This document shows, one piece after another, positions 52,173-64,000 of a stretch of 64,000 bases of DNA (position 1 is the first letter of the stretch; every line of letters starts with the position of its first letter). A program made the translations under genes and the position numbers. This stretch comes from Clavaria fumosa (lineage: Eukaryota > Basidiomycota > Agaricomycetes > Agaricales > Clavariaceae): contig OX637794.1 in assembly GCA_951802425.1 (NCBI GenBank), positions 496,001 to 560,000 on the forward strand, in the 5' to 3' direction. The notes beneath the pieces were generated by a model. The model was not told where the DNA came from and searched no databases. It saw only the letters and a program-made list of their open reading frames with translations.

Positions 52173-55100
52173 CTAACGAGTACGGGCATGTGTAGCTGCC
52201 CTGCACTTCACACAGGCAGCATCAATAGCATACATCCATGTCTGACAATCACGGGCAGAAGTCGCTCGAAGCACGATGGACTCGCCTCCACGAGGATACG
52301 CCCAAGACAATTGAAATGTTAACCCATCTTGAGATGTTGCAGGGTTAGCAAAAAGAACGAGGAACGACGGCGCCGTACCTTTTCCTAGTTTCTCTTTGTT
52401 GATCCGAACGTCCACTAACGGAATGGGCTGCACTCAAATTTAGACTCTCAAAGGGATCTCAACAGCCCAAGTCAACACACCATACGATAAAGCGACTTGG
52501 CAGAATCGTCTGTCAGCACCAGGATATCGGTGCAGAGAAAACCACAAAGCCGTCGACCACTCTTAGCTTTGAGAAGGGGACCTTCTTTTAGCAGCTTGCG
52601 TTCTCCCATGAAACGGGTCGGTTGCGTCAAATCGAGTTGTCTGCACCCATTAACATGTAATGTTGAAGCGATAGAAGAAAAGGAAACGCGAAACGGAGAC
52701 ATTACCCTTGGCCAATCCACAAATGCTGAGATAACTCCTTCAATCGATCTCTGCCTTCTTGCTCCCGTATTTTCTCGTTGATGTAGGCCAAGATGTTTTC
52801 GGCAACTGATAGTGCATTGGTCAAGTCTTCCCATTCTTTGGCGTTCTGATCTGAGTTGGTATAACTGAAGATCTATCGAGATATTCAACCGGACATTGAT
52901 CAAGTTGTCCTTTATGACAACACAAACCTGACGGATCAGGAGAGGATAACGAGTTATTCGTTGCACTTCCTCACACATGTCAGGCGTTATTCTTTTGGCA
53001 AATCAGATATCAACGACTAACTGGGCACCAGTAGGTAGCTTGACAGGTCCAAATTGCGTAGCGCAGGATCACTCAATAGGCTCTGATATGGTCTGAATAT
53101 TAAGAGATTCGTGGGAATGACATGAACCTACCTGTAAGTGTGCTTCCAACGCCGCATCCGAAGTTCTCAAGGATTGAAGGACTTTGATAGCTGTGCGTTG
53201 ATTGGAGCAATATTCCTGCATTGCTCGCTTCAGTCAGCTCACATGAAGGCGCGGAGGGGGTATACCTTGTACAAACTCATTTTTGAGATATTTTCGTAGA
53301 TGAGGTCACCTATCCTGTCGACATACAACCGACAATCTTTCTGCCGCTCCTCGAGCAGACTCAGGAATGTCTGGTATTCCTATCAATTATATTGTTCGGC
53401 GCGGAAGTAGATAAACCTCATACCGTGTTTGTCAAAAGAAGGTCTTCAACGTTGGCGAAGATAACCGTAATCGCTTTTTCATCGAGTAATTTCATCATCG
53501 AAGCATAGAAAACCTGATTCAACGTTTTTGAAAAGAAATGAGTCCTAAACAGTCTCAGATCCATGGTCACCGCGCTCACCTCCACAATTAATTGAAGATC
53601 TCGCACATATGCAGCCTCGGTCGCGATGAGCTCAAATATTGCCTGGACGGGAGTCAGAAACAATAAACGGGCATAAAGTCAACCCCGGGTTACCTCTTGA
53701 CGCCGCCGTTCTTCAGCTGGAATCCCCTCCAATGCTGATTGATCAACAAGGCTAGACCAAGACTGTACCAACAGAATATTTCTACGTCATATGAGGATTG
53801 GGAAACTGTTCACTTACCGACCCAAACGCAGGACTACCCTGCCGATTTGGTTCATCACTTGGGTTGAGGAAAGGACCTGATATTACCAAGCTGGAACGCG
53901 ACTTCTCTGCGTCGACGGCAAGTGTCTTGGTCCGTCCAAGGAAATTGAACAAGTGACTGTATCCACGACTTTCATTTTCACGGGAAGGACTGCGAGTCAA
54001 CGGCAAAGCAGGGGAAAGAGGTGGAGATGATAGGCTTTCAGTCAATGACGCTATCGACAGGCGATTGAGACTGGTGTCTCCATGGACTTTCTTATACCTC
54101 TCGTAACGTTCAAAAGCATCATCAAGCAGTTGTTCATCATTCAGAGAGTCATCCGCTGGGCGCGGAGGCAGCTCTTTGTCTGCGAGATTGGTGTCTTGGG
54201 TAGGCACCGGAGGTGCTGGACGTCTTTGATGGGATCGTTGAGATTGGCTAACCTCTCGGGTGTGGATTGATCCAGGAGCTTCAATACCTACCCCGCCTTC
54301 GGTAATGGCAGCGTCATTGTCTCCTTCAGTTCCTTCGCGAGTCCCGTCAAGAACGTCGTCTGAGCAATCCGAGAACGAGTGATACTCAAATTCGGAGGCG
54401 TCGTGTTGTGCGCCAGAGACGCGGGGTTCTGACTGCTGTAGGGCAACTTGGGCCTCCTCCGCAAAAGGCGTGACGCCAGGCTTCTCGTTTTCCAAAGGGG
54501 CTGATATCAATCCAGAGGAAAATCGTTCATTGAGCAATTCAGTGGCAACATAAGAAAAGGGAAGAGAAATGACTTTCAGCCTGCAGCCATCACCAGACGT
54601 AAACAAAAGACACTCAAGAAGAGTAAACCGCACTAACCCTCAACAACTTCTACGAAGGCCGCAGGTACCATAAAAATCATGCCGTCTTGTTCAACCTTCC
54701 ACCACTCGGCATCACTGCTATCTACGACCACAAGTTCGTCACCTTCCGTTAAGGACATTTGATCGGCGCCAGTTGCTGTGTACGGATATATTGCTTTGAC
54801 TGTCACTAAAGGATGGGTCAGTTTGTTTACCGGGCCGAGAACAATAACGGACCATGTTCCAGCATCTGCACGTAAGTTCTGGGAATAAACCCTGTTTTTC
54901 CGTCGGTCAATGATGTGCCATACCACCAGTCGCTGCCCGATTTCGAGGCAAACGCGAGCAGAATGGTGTTCTCAAGGAATGCTGGAAACGCCAGTTTAGT
55001 GTGAAAGCAGCAAGAGCGCTGTAGGTCCCACGTACAAAGTTCCTCTGGCCGAGCAGCCTCATATGGATAAAGGGTTCGTACTCGGTATTCTACGACGACC

Positions 55101-58100
55101 ACGTTACAGAGGCATTAGCACTTTCGATCGCAGTCACTGACCTGTGCCAGTATCGATATCTTGCATAGAATCTGAGCCTTCAATGGCAGGCTCGGCGATC
55201 TGGATATGAGGAATGTTAGGAATGTTAGTGCTTGAAGTGAATCGTGTATCCTCCTCTCTAGCTGCGACAGGTAGGCTAGTAAACCGAGCTCCTTGTTCAA
55301 CGCCAAGCCCGCGCATCCAATCGATTGATTCCCTGGTGCTTGAATCATCTCGGGAAACGAAAGGAAGAGGCTCTAGCGCCTTCGGAGCGTCAAACGAGAG
55401 GTGTGGGGTCGAAGAATTCGTCGTGATAGAGGGTGGCGGTGCAGCATCGCCCAACACCTTTCCAGAGACACCAGCCGCACTCCTGTCATAAGTCACTGCC
55501 TTCCTTAACTTGGCACCTCCATGGATGGACTTCAACAAGGCGCTGAAACCGTCAGTTGGTCGAGCCTCAGCTGTGGGTTGAGTTGATGCAAGCGGAGGGG
55601 GTGCGGAAGGTGCGGGAGGGGGGGAGGGCGATAGAGCCGGCGGTGCTGAAGGCGCATATGGTGCTGGAGGTGCAGGCGGCGCAGAAAACGCTGGGGGTGC
55701 AGGAAACGAAGGGAACGTAGCAGGCATAGGTGGTGCAGGTGGTGCAGGTGACGCAACGGGTGCCTCAGGAAAAGCTGGGGGCGCGGGTGGTACGGGCGGC
55801 GCTGACGGCGCTGATGGCGGCCTGGGGAACTCTATAGGAGAGTCTGTGCGGCGCTGGACTGGTGAAGTAGCGGTCGTTGGCGAAGGGCCAGCCATTTGAC
55901 GACTCGCAGGAGGAAGAACGCTTGCAAAAAGCTGCTGTGCTATTTTCTGACGTGTATCCCTGGATGAAGACAACTCATCATCACTACTGTCGTCTTGATC
56001 TCTCTCTGCTATGTCATCCCAGTCATCTTCGCTGACCGTCTGAGCCGTTAAGTATGATGCCTTCACGGGAGGAACGGCAGGAATCACCGCAGTGACAGAC
56101 GGGGTCTCTGAAGGTGCTACTACCTGAGGTCGGTAAAACGGATTAGTGCTGTGCAACGGAGTGTTGGTGGGAGAGATCGCTACTGGGGTAGCATCGCTAG
56201 TCTCCCTCATTAGACGACTGAAGGGATTAGTGCTGGAGAACTCGATTTGAGATTGAACGGGGGCAGCAGTAGGCTGGGATTCCGACGCTATCGGTACTGG
56301 GGATTGAGAAGGGGTCAACTCGGGGGGCGAGACCATCACAGGAGAACTGGGAGCTGGGCTCGGGACGCGCTTCGCCTGTAACAGTCGCTGGCGTCGATTC
56401 TGATATTCTTCTTCTGCCTTCCTTGCTTCCTCTTCCTCCATCTCGAGTTGTCGGATCCGTGCTTCGCGAGCCTCACGATCTTTACGACGAGCCTCCTCTT
56501 CACGATCTTTACGACGAGCCTCCTCTTCACGATCTTTACGACGAGCTTCCTCCTCCTCTTTCTCCAACAGTCGTATTCGTGCTTCTCGATCAGCCCGCTG
56601 CTTGCGCAACAATTCCTCACGAGCACGGAATTTCTCTTCCTCCGGATCAACCTGGGGCTGAACGGGCTGTGGTGGGCTTGTGAGCTGTGCGGTCGGGGCT
56701 AGCGGTGCGAGAGCACGAGGAGAGACAGGCGTTGCGGGGTCGCGACTGGACACAGGTGGCACGGGAGCACGAGGGACGGCTGGTGGCGGGGGGGCACGGG
56801 AGACGACTGGTGGCGCGGGAGCACGAGGAGCCACAGGTGGTGCAGGGGCGCGAGGAGCAGTAGCCGGCGGCACCGGACCACGGGCAACGACAGATGGTTT
56901 CTGGGGCGGAGGAGGAGGAGGCGCACGGGTTCTTGGTTTGGGAGGCGGCGGGACTATTTTCGCCACGGGAGTGGATGCTGTAGCGGTGCCACCTGACAGT
57001 GGAGCAGCAAGGGTAGGGGTGCTAGTAGAAATGGCTGCGGTAGGTGGAGGTGTCACAGCAGGTGTTGTCCTACCGTCCTTCAGAGCTTTAGCCGCCTCCA
57101 ATCTGTCCTTGCGCTGCATTTCCCTCTCTTCGGCGAGTCGCTCAGCCACCTTTGCTTTCTCTAGAGCCTCCCTCTTCTCTTCGGCGAGTCTCTCCTGTAC
57201 GGCTGATGTGTCAACAAGAGACGTCGTTGAAGGAGCGGTCACTCCCAGCGCTGCTTTACGAGCGAGAAGCCGTTGTTGCGCCTGCTCCCGGATGAAAGCT
57301 TGCCTCTCCGCTGGTGACATGTCCTTCATTGATTTAGGGGGCGGTGTGGCTGCGGACGGCTGAGTCGCAGGCCGCGATGCGGAAGCCGGTGGGGGCGGAG
57401 GCGGCGGGGTGGAAGCGGGCGAAGGATTACCCTGACGCCGATCGGAACCCCCCTCCCGAGTCCGGGAGCGATCACCTGAGAGGTCACGGTGGAATGAATC
57501 GCGGTCATAATCTCGATCTCGATCCCGGTCATAGTCTCGGTCTCGGTCTCGGTCGCGGTCGCGGTCGTACTCTCGTTCTCGTGAATTTCTGCGGTAATCT
57601 TGATCACGAGTTCCACCGTCGTACCTCGAATTGTATTTTCTAGAGTCGGGATCGTCGTAACGTCCAAAGCGCTCATTTCTTCGGTCTCGCTCCCTTACCC
57701 ACTCTCGTTTTTCTCTTTCCTTGCGTCTCTCCCTGTCCTCTATTCTGCGTTCTACGTCAGGGAGGCGTTCGTGCATCAATTTCAGGAGCTCCCTCTCCAG
57801 ACGCCTCCTCTCCTCGTCTTTGCCGCTCGATCTGGGTCCTTTAGTAACATACTCCAGATCATCCTGGAGTCTCTTGATTCGATATCTTAAATCCTCCATC
57901 TCCCGATCGAGGGCCTCATCTTCAGCGGTCCTAGACGCCTGATCTTCGGTAGCCTTGTCAAGCAATTTTGCAGTGTTCTCGAGCTGCCTCTTGATATCGC
58001 TCAGATCTGAGCTTGGAGAGTCGTCACCGTGCGCACGGATGGCAGCACGATCGAGGCGCCGAGCACGTGACTGATAGACACCACCGGGAGGTTCATCTTC

Positions 58101-59164
58101 AACATGACGGTAGACCGTAGCGTCTTGACGACCACCAGCGCCCGGAGCGCCACTTGACGTGAACGAACGTTCTTTCAGGCGAGAGACAGGTGCATCGAGA
58201 GCAGAAGGAGAGCGTGCGCGAGTATCGTTCTTGAGTATGTCTTTGAGGAAGTTGACTGACGAGTCAAGGTCTCGAGCAGAAGGCGGGACCAACTCAGGCG
58301 GAAGTTCCTCCGGTATCGGGTTCCCGTTGAGTCCTGGCAGTATATGAGTGGGACAGAATAGCCGCTTAAGTGACTATGCATACTACGATAGATCAAGCCC
58401 ATGGCGACATGAAACTCTGCGAGGTTGAGTTTACCTCGGTCGTCAATGTCAGCAAGCCTCCTGTAGATGCAGAGTCAGGAATATCACCCGAGAATAGAAC
58501 ATCTCCATACCAGATCTTTGCGAGATCATTCTTATCGAGTCCACTTTGACCGAAGACTTCCAGAGCGGTCTGTCCGCTGATAAACCCGCTGCCCGACGTA
58601 TCCCAAGCACGGAAGATGGAGTCGTAGTTCTTCTTCTCTGCTTTGCTCGGAGTCCAAGACAGCTGCAATGAGGACCCTTGCTGTTCTTGACTATGTTGCA
58701 AGAATAACTGCTGTAGATTAACGCCGCCTGGAAGCTGCTGCGAAGGGAGCTGCGGAAGACCTCCGGCACCGTGCGCATGCAAGAATCCTTGCCCTCCTCC
58801 AAGGATACCCGACGGTTGAGGCCGTTGAAATCCTGGTTGAGGACCAAAGTTCGTTGGCTGCTGAGGGAGTCCAACGGGTTGCAGGTTAAAATTCGTTGGC
58901 TGTTGAGGGAGCCCAACGGGCTGCAGACCAAAATTCGTTGGCTGTTGAGGGAGCCCAACGGGCTGCAAGCCAAAATTCGTTGGCTGTTGAAGGAGTCCAA
59001 CGGTCTGCAATCCTCGTTGCTGCTGGAATTGCTGCGGGTTCTGCGGCTGCAACTGAACACAGCACTTGAGATGATCCATTCCGCTAGAAAATGAAATGAA
59101 ATCTACTAACTGGGACACCCGTCTGGAGTGGGTATTGAAAATTTGGTTGTCCCCACTGCGACAT
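52173..59164 (-). CDS. PAN1: PAN1/CIN1-like endocytic scaffold: EH, WH2, SH3-SH3, RhoGEF, PH
   Basis: Start ATG at 59164 (MSQWGQPNFQYPLQTGVP). Exons read include 59164-59111, 59052-58511, 58460-58387, 58333-55142, 55089-55036, 54982-54853, 54805-54638, about 54500-53818, 53762-53694, 53642-53580, 53513-53424, 53379-53266, 53215-53132 and 53082 onward. The last exons, up to the stop at 52173, are approximate. Total is about 2000 residues. Order: four 14-residue NFGLQPVGLPQQPT repeats; EH domain (about 155-235; FRAWDTSGSGFISGQTALEV); coiled coil (about 325-375); Arg/Asp repeats; Pro-rich and Glu/Arg-rich parts; WH2-like FSALLKSIHGGAKLRKAV (about 1180); SH3 (SDWWYGTSLTDGKTGFIP); SH3 (AEWWKVEQDGMIFMVPAAF); Dbl-homology domain (EERRRQEAIFELIATEAAYV ... 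VQRITRYPLLIRQ); PH domain. Known relatives link endocytic vesicles to Arp2/3 actin and Rho-type GTPases. The fused layout matches basidiomycete CIN1/intersectin. Confidence 0.85.
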
Positions 59165-59407
59165 CGTGATATGGTGTCAGTAGAGGGATCAAAGTCAGAA
59201 CAACGGCGCTGCGCAGTGCGCAAGTTCGCAAGCAGTGCCAGACGCAGCTGACATAATTCGCCGTGATCACCTGACTGATGCACCTCATTTTGGAACCCCT
59301 TGTCATTTTGGGTATGTTCGACGATTCGTCCAGTCAAAAGTAGCCGTCAGGAAAACCAACCACACCACACTGCAACGACCGCCCTTCTATCTGCCTGCCT
59401 CGCTAGT
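59165..59407. promoter_or_regulatory. Short intergenic region upstream of the PAN1-like gene
   Basis: 243 bp separates the stop of the next gene (59408) from the PAN1-like start (59164). Both are on the minus strand, so it must contain the terminator of the first and promoter of the second. No single box can be named with confidence. Confidence 0.45.
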
Positions 59408-61131
59408 TCACCCTTCTATCCTTGTTGTCTCCTCATCGGGAGTGCCCAAGTTTATCGAGCTGCCTGTGGCACAGCCCACCATTCCACTCCTCCACCCCCC
59501 TCTCCCAGAAAACTTCTCAGCCTGCTCCAGGATCGAGTGGTAGAACGCGGTATTGAATCCTATACACCTAATACCCACGCATCCAACTTTCAAAGCCCCC
59601 GCGGCGTACAGTTGAGCAGTCTCGTAGAAGTTCTGCGGTGAGACGTTCTTGCGGGCTGCCAGCGTCTCCTTGACAAGGGCTTGTGTAGTCTGCATGCGTT
59701 AATGGAAAACGAGTCAGAGAGAGATGCACAGATTTTGATGGACCTCGTTCGATAAGGCTTCCCACTCCCTCGTCGTCAAGTCGTCCATCTTGAATCCAGT
59801 GTAAACGCCAGCATAATACCACTTTCCATCCTTGCTATAGAAACATTCTAGTACGATGGAACCCAATCGAAGAGCGCATCTTAGACACGAAAGGATTTCA
59901 ATGACAGACGCACCTGTGGCCCTGCTCAACCTACCCACCACATCAACACGAGCCCAGCGGTGAGCGGTTACGACGCGTGGGTTGGTACTGCATCTAAAAG
60001 CCGGTGTAATGAAGTAGCCATGTTCCTCGCGTTCGGGACACCAAGAAGTCGTGAGTTGCTGGAAGACTCGATAATTCGAGGAACTTATAATTGGTGTCAG
60101 TTTGTTTGGGCGAACGAACTAATCGGTAGAAGCGCACGAATTTCTGAAGGCCTGGAATAATTAAAGTCAGCCACAGATTAGGTCACAATGCAAACGCTCG
60201 CACACCCGGAATGTTTACAAGGAATTCATGTAAAGAAATTGGAGGTGGGATAACAATAGGTCTGAGCGCGTCCTCGGGGATACCTGGAGGGATCGGTAGA
60301 CTTGCAAGTACGGCATATCTCGCGTCCATCCTGCCTTCAGGCTCGTTTGAATATCGTGTGACCTAGAAAAATGATGCGGGATTTTGCATTCACATCGACC
60401 AGTGACAAACTGACTGACCGTGTAGTCGAGATCGTTCTGCTCACGTACTATATGCGTCGTGCCCTCTCCGAGAAGAATGTTGGCTGCCACTTCGGTGCCA
60501 AGACAAGGAGTGTAAGTTATTCCTGAACGCTTGAGCCCAAGGAACGCCCTGACCAGTAGCCGGGCCCACGGTCTCCATATCCGACTTCAAACAATATAAG
60601 AGCAAGGCTTCATATCAACATCAAGAATACCTTAGATAGAACCTGAGCGCCTTCTTCATAGCTGGGAGGTGGGTCGGCAGGGGCCTTGACAATTGGTCCT
60701 CCAGAGCCAGCGCATTTCAGAGCTTGAAGTTCGTCCCGGAGATCTTGACAGATTCCCTCAAGCCTCGCAATTTCGAGCTGTGCGTGTTTCTTGACGTCTT
60801 CAATTTCTGAAACTGAGCTCCGGGGAGTTTTCAGGATCTCCTCCTTCTCGAAAAGTAATCGTTCAATAGCTGCCGTCTTCTGTCGAAGTGCCGTATATGC
60901 GTCTGCGAGACGTTGAACCGCCGCATCGCGCGCATTCATAGCTTCAGCGACATGCATCTTCTCCAGTTGAATTTCCAGAGCCATTTCTGCAGTGCGGAAC
61001 GGATCCTGCAATGAAGGTTCAGAGTGGTCATCTTTCCCATTCACAAAACCCTCCACCATCGTGGAGAGCGACGCGAAATCTCCTTTGACCCGTCGTAACT
61101 CGTCAATCAGAGGAAAATTCACGTGCGGCAT
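59408..61131 (-). CDS. Coiled-coil protein with DUF6697-like C-terminal domain
   Basis: Exon 1 (61131 to about 60633) starts MPHVNFPLIDELRRVKGDF and forms a long helical stretch (for example RLADAYTALRQKTAAIERLL) ending ADPPPSYEEGAQVLSK. Later exons: WRPWARLLVRAFLGLKRSGI / TYTPCLGTEVAANILLGEGT (about 60590-60420), VTRYSNEPEGRMDARYAVLA / LPIPPGIPEDALRPIVIPPP (60365-60215), NPRVVTAHRWARVDVVGRLS (about 59975-59910), KDGKWYYAGVYTGFKMDDLT (near 59800) and the last exon ending at 59408 (SPQNFYETAQLYAAGALKVG). The C-terminal half resembles a fungal domain of unknown function (DUF6697) that I know only by sequence wording. Some splice sites are unresolved, notably after exon 1 and near 60150. Function unknown. 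Confidence 0.65.
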
Positions 61132-61351
61132 GACGCATGACAGTGACTGCTCTTCAAGGATATTGTCGTGGCCGTTTCAAGCGTTCGTACCAAGTTAAAA
61201 GGACCAAATTGAGCAAACAGGCACACACATCACGTTCCAGATATGGGCCACGTCTTGCCCTCTTTGGGCACACGCCAGAACTTTCACAGCTCACCAACTC
61301 ACCAGAATAAATAAGGTACCTAATGACAGTACATTCAGATCTGCCGCGTAA
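61132..61351. promoter_or_regulatory. Intergenic region between the eIF2A gene and the coiled-coil gene
   Basis: 220 bp lies between the eIF2A stop and the start of the downstream gene on the same strand. It contains ataaataaggtacctaatg near 61306. It should include an eIF2A terminator and the next promoter, but no motif is decisive. Confidence 0.4.
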
Positions 61352-63577
61352 TCATGACGCTAAGCCTTCCAACGAATCAAGCTCTTTGCGTATATCAGCC
61401 TCACCCTCGATTTTTTTGAGCTGCGTTGCCTCAAGTCGTTCCCCTCTCTTAGCCTTCTCTTTGAGTTCATCGATGGCTTTGAGCTACGTGGATAAATGAG
61501 TTCAGACATGGGCAAAGTACATTTGCTATAGCTTGCCTTCTTATTGAGATTTCGCATCTTCTTCGCAATTGGATCCAGTGCCATGTCGTTCGGGGACTTC
61601 AAAGAGGGTTCGATGCTGGTGGGAAGCAGTGTATTGACCTCTACAAGGGGCTCGACACCATTGGTGCGGGGAGCAGGTGCATTTCCATCAATGTCGCCAT
61701 TCTTACGAAACTCTCTCTCTTCCTTCTGGACTTTCTTCCGACGGCTGCCTTTCGGAGTACCGTCTTGTTGAGAGGGCGGTGGGGCACCGGGCACATGCCT
61801 CCTGCCATTGACAGGGCCGTCCTGTCCGCCGGTCATGCTGTGGCTGCGACTATACGGTTTGGTTGGCGTATTTGCTCCGCTCCCAGGAGGTGTCCCAATC
61901 CCGCCTTCGTCCTCTCTCTTGAAGATCGCAGGGGTCGCGAGGCCCCGTGCGCCGGGAGGCCTGTACGCGCCCGCAGCCTTTGCACCAGCTGGCTTCTCCA
62001 CCACCAAGCCCACGCTCGCGCTCGGCGCAGGCGCAGGAGGAATCGCGTTCCCGAACGCGGGCACGTTCTCCACAAGACAGGGCCTCCATTCCGCCTGGTA
62101 CAGTTCTTCTACCAGCTGGACGTGCAGGAGGGACCCGGAACAGTGCCAGATCTTGATACCATTATCGACGCGGAGGCGTGGCGACAGGGTGGCCGTGAGC
62201 AGAAAACGGCCGTCCGGAGACCACGAACAATGGGACGTGTTTGGCGCTGAGATGGTAGCTATTCTAACAAGAGATCGACGGTCGACGATCGTGATCTGGC
62301 CAGCCAGATTACCGAACCCCCCGAGGGCAACCAGCCTACCCTGGGGATTGAAAGACACGTAGTTGTGTGGCGAAGAACCAAAATCGTGAAGGGAATTCAC
62401 ACGTTGGTCAAAGAGCATGGCCTTCGCCGGCATATCTAGAGTTGCGCCTCGATGAGCACAAACACAAGCAAGTCAGTGGAGCTACATCACTCACATCCGT
62501 AAACCACGGCAAATTCCTTAGAGTTCGGGCTCCACGCAAAATCGTGGATGGGGCCGTCCTTATCAAGAGTAACCCGGCAGTCGAAGTTTCCAGCGGCGCT
62601 CAGAAGATACAGTCCCGTCTCGCCGTAATAACTCTTATTAGTTTTGTCAACCTCTGTGGAAGTCAGCAGCAGTACTTGTGTCCCAAGAGTATTCCACTTG
62701 ATCTTGCATTGGTCGGCCTTGTAGAACGACTTCTGACACGATGGCGGACTGCTGAGGACCAGAAGCCCATAGATCTTGATACTAGCGGGAGCACCCTGCA
62801 ATTTCTTCAGTCTGACGGACGCATTACAAAGAGTGAAAAGACACATACCTTTTTCTCGGCGAAGAACACGGCGATTGAAGGGTTTAAACCCGGGCTAAGG
62901 GCGATGCTTGTGGCACCCTCAACCTTCACCTTAGTTTCAATTCCCTTGTCCCACTCCGCCGGCCGATACACTTGTATCTCTTGGCCAACCAAGCGAACGG
63001 CATGCGATTCAGAGGTGGTGTACTGCAGATCCCATGTCTCTTGTGACTTTTGACTGAATTGCGCCAGGACTTCTCCTGTAGACACGGAAAAGACGTGCAA
63101 ATTCAAATGTTGCACGCCATCCTCACGCTTGACTATAATTAACATGTGAGTATTGCAGGTATCGGGAAGCAAATGCGGTAGCCGACCTGGCCGCTCCCAT
63201 GTGGAGAGGTAAGTCCCACGGGGAGAGAAACTGAGCTCGTGTACATTGGCCATCACAAGTTCTTGCAAGAGTGATGCATCCTTTGCTTGGAATATGCGTA
63301 CGCTAATTTATGTCGGCGACATTCGGGATGGTGAAGACCGCAAGCAACTCACTAGCCAGACATTGCGTACGCAAAGAGTCTCCCATCGGAACTGTAAGTA
63401 AACGTCCGTGTGGGAACATCGGGTGCGACGAAACTCTCAAGTGGCTCGTAGTCGGGCGAACCTCCGACCAAACCCAAATATTTTTGGGCGCGGACTAGCC
63501 AAAGCATAATGAGACGGAGATGCACACAAAACGGGACGATACTGACAAGCATATTGTAAGTTACTTTGAGAGGACAT
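61352..63577 (-). CDS. EIF2A: Translation initiation factor eIF2A
   Basis: Seven exons: 63577-63565, 63494-63353, 63302-63187, 63132-62849, 62795-62495, 62435-61537 and 61483-61352. They join to 1887 nt, 628 residues, with the frame kept throughout. Landmarks: MSSQ then IRAQKYLGLVGGSPDYEPLE; HELSFSPRGTYLSTWERP; KSQETWDLQYTTSESHAVRL; QEIQVYRPAEWDKG; GAPASIKIYGL; VVYGYMPAKAMLFDQRV; GFGNLAGQITIVDRRSLV; SPRLRVDNGIKIWHCSGS. These are typical of the eIF2A beta-propeller. A Pro/Gly/Ser-rich linker and a basic helical C-terminus (DPIAKKMRNLNKK, LKAIDELKEKAKRGERLEA) follow. eIF2A can deliver initiator tRNA to the 40S subunit independently of eIF2. The last intron uses a GC donor (gcaagc...tag); the third uses gtcggc. 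Confidence 0.95.
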
Positions 63578-64000
63578 TGTTCGACTTCAGTGAGGCCGTG
63601 CTTGAGCTCAGTCTAGAGGGGCTAGGAACGAAGCAAGCTAATGCTTCGAAGAGGGGAGGGCCAGCGTTGTCACATCAAGCCGGAATGGTGTCTGCTAATA
63701 TTTGGAGGTAGTGTGATGGCTGTGCTTTACGCCGTACACAGCCACTACTTGATCGCGTGCTTTTCTTGTCTTTCCATCATACTAGCGTGATATCCGATGA
63801 TTATATGTCTGATGACTAGTATTCTATTCTATGAAAATGTACTGCTTTATCCTGTTCCTTTTCTCTTTCTGATTCATGTATTACAAATGCATAATGCAGG
63901 CGTAAATCACGTGACAAATTTCAATCTGAGATTGAAATATCACACATGCCGAACTCGGCGGCGATGGTCCTATACAGTTTATTTGCCCAGCGCTGGACAA
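63578..64000. other. Upstream flank of eIF2A, no supported gene
   Basis: No frame here resembles a gene. The first 100-200 bases beyond 63577 should contain the eIF2A promoter and 5' untranslated region. An imperfect inverted repeat (gtgatggctgtg ... cacagccact) lies at about 63713-63749. Confidence 0.5.

Overview
The window looks like the genome of a filamentous basidiomycete (Agaricomycetes-type). The evidence is host genes split by many 47-72 bp GT-AG introns, a PAN1 protein carrying SH3, RhoGEF and PH modules as in basidiomycete CIN1/intersectin-like proteins, a two-BIR survivin, and a large load of Ty3/gypsy LTR retrotransposons. Older element copies are rich in TGA stops where CGA is expected, which fits decay of methylated CpG. 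All calls come from reading the sequence; no database search was run.

Layout. About 1-44.8 kb is a repeat island. Element A (1612-9574, minus) is a chromodomain Ty3/gypsy element next to an older RT remnant (1205-1611). Element B (9575-18543, minus) is a second, decayed Ty3/gypsy family whose 3' LTR is truncated where A begins. Element C (18544-38767, minus) is a third, decayed element. Its protease/gag region holds two nested hAT-like MITEs (21221-21727 containing 21395-21603), and its gag is split by element D (22496-37293, plus; TSD tgggg). D is in turn split by element E (26914-34673, plus; TSD ccgc), a young relative of B with 918-bp LTRs differing at one position seen by eye. Beyond C come a 30-bp tandem repeat, a 1.1-kb trinucleotide array, a Plavaka-like transposase scrap, foldback repeats, a solo LTR candidate and a 61-bp minisatellite.

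From 44.8 kb host genes appear: a survivin/BIR1-like gene (44829-46115, plus), a small membrane protein (46833-47541, plus), then a 3.2-kb terminal-inverted-repeat element (47973-51208) carrying an intron-containing fragment of the mitochondrial ribosomal protein mL44 gene. Three minus-strand genes follow: PAN1/CIN1-like endocytic scaffold (52173-59164), a coiled-coil protein with a DUF6697-like C-terminus (59408-61131) and translation initiation factor eIF2A (61352-63577).

Most interesting observation. Elements A, B and E, from two distinct Ty3/gypsy families, each carry an extra gene between pol and the 3' LTR on the strand opposite to gag-pol. In all three it encodes a charged, coiled-coil-prone protein with a perfect fungal Zn2Cys6 cluster (CX2CX6CX7-10CX2CX6C). 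In E it is intact, with four introns and 440 codons, although the integrase of E is deleted. The LTRs of both families hold clusters of CGG/CCG triplets, the usual half-site of Zn2Cys6 proteins. This suggests, as inference, a retrotransposon-encoded antisense regulator of its own LTRs.
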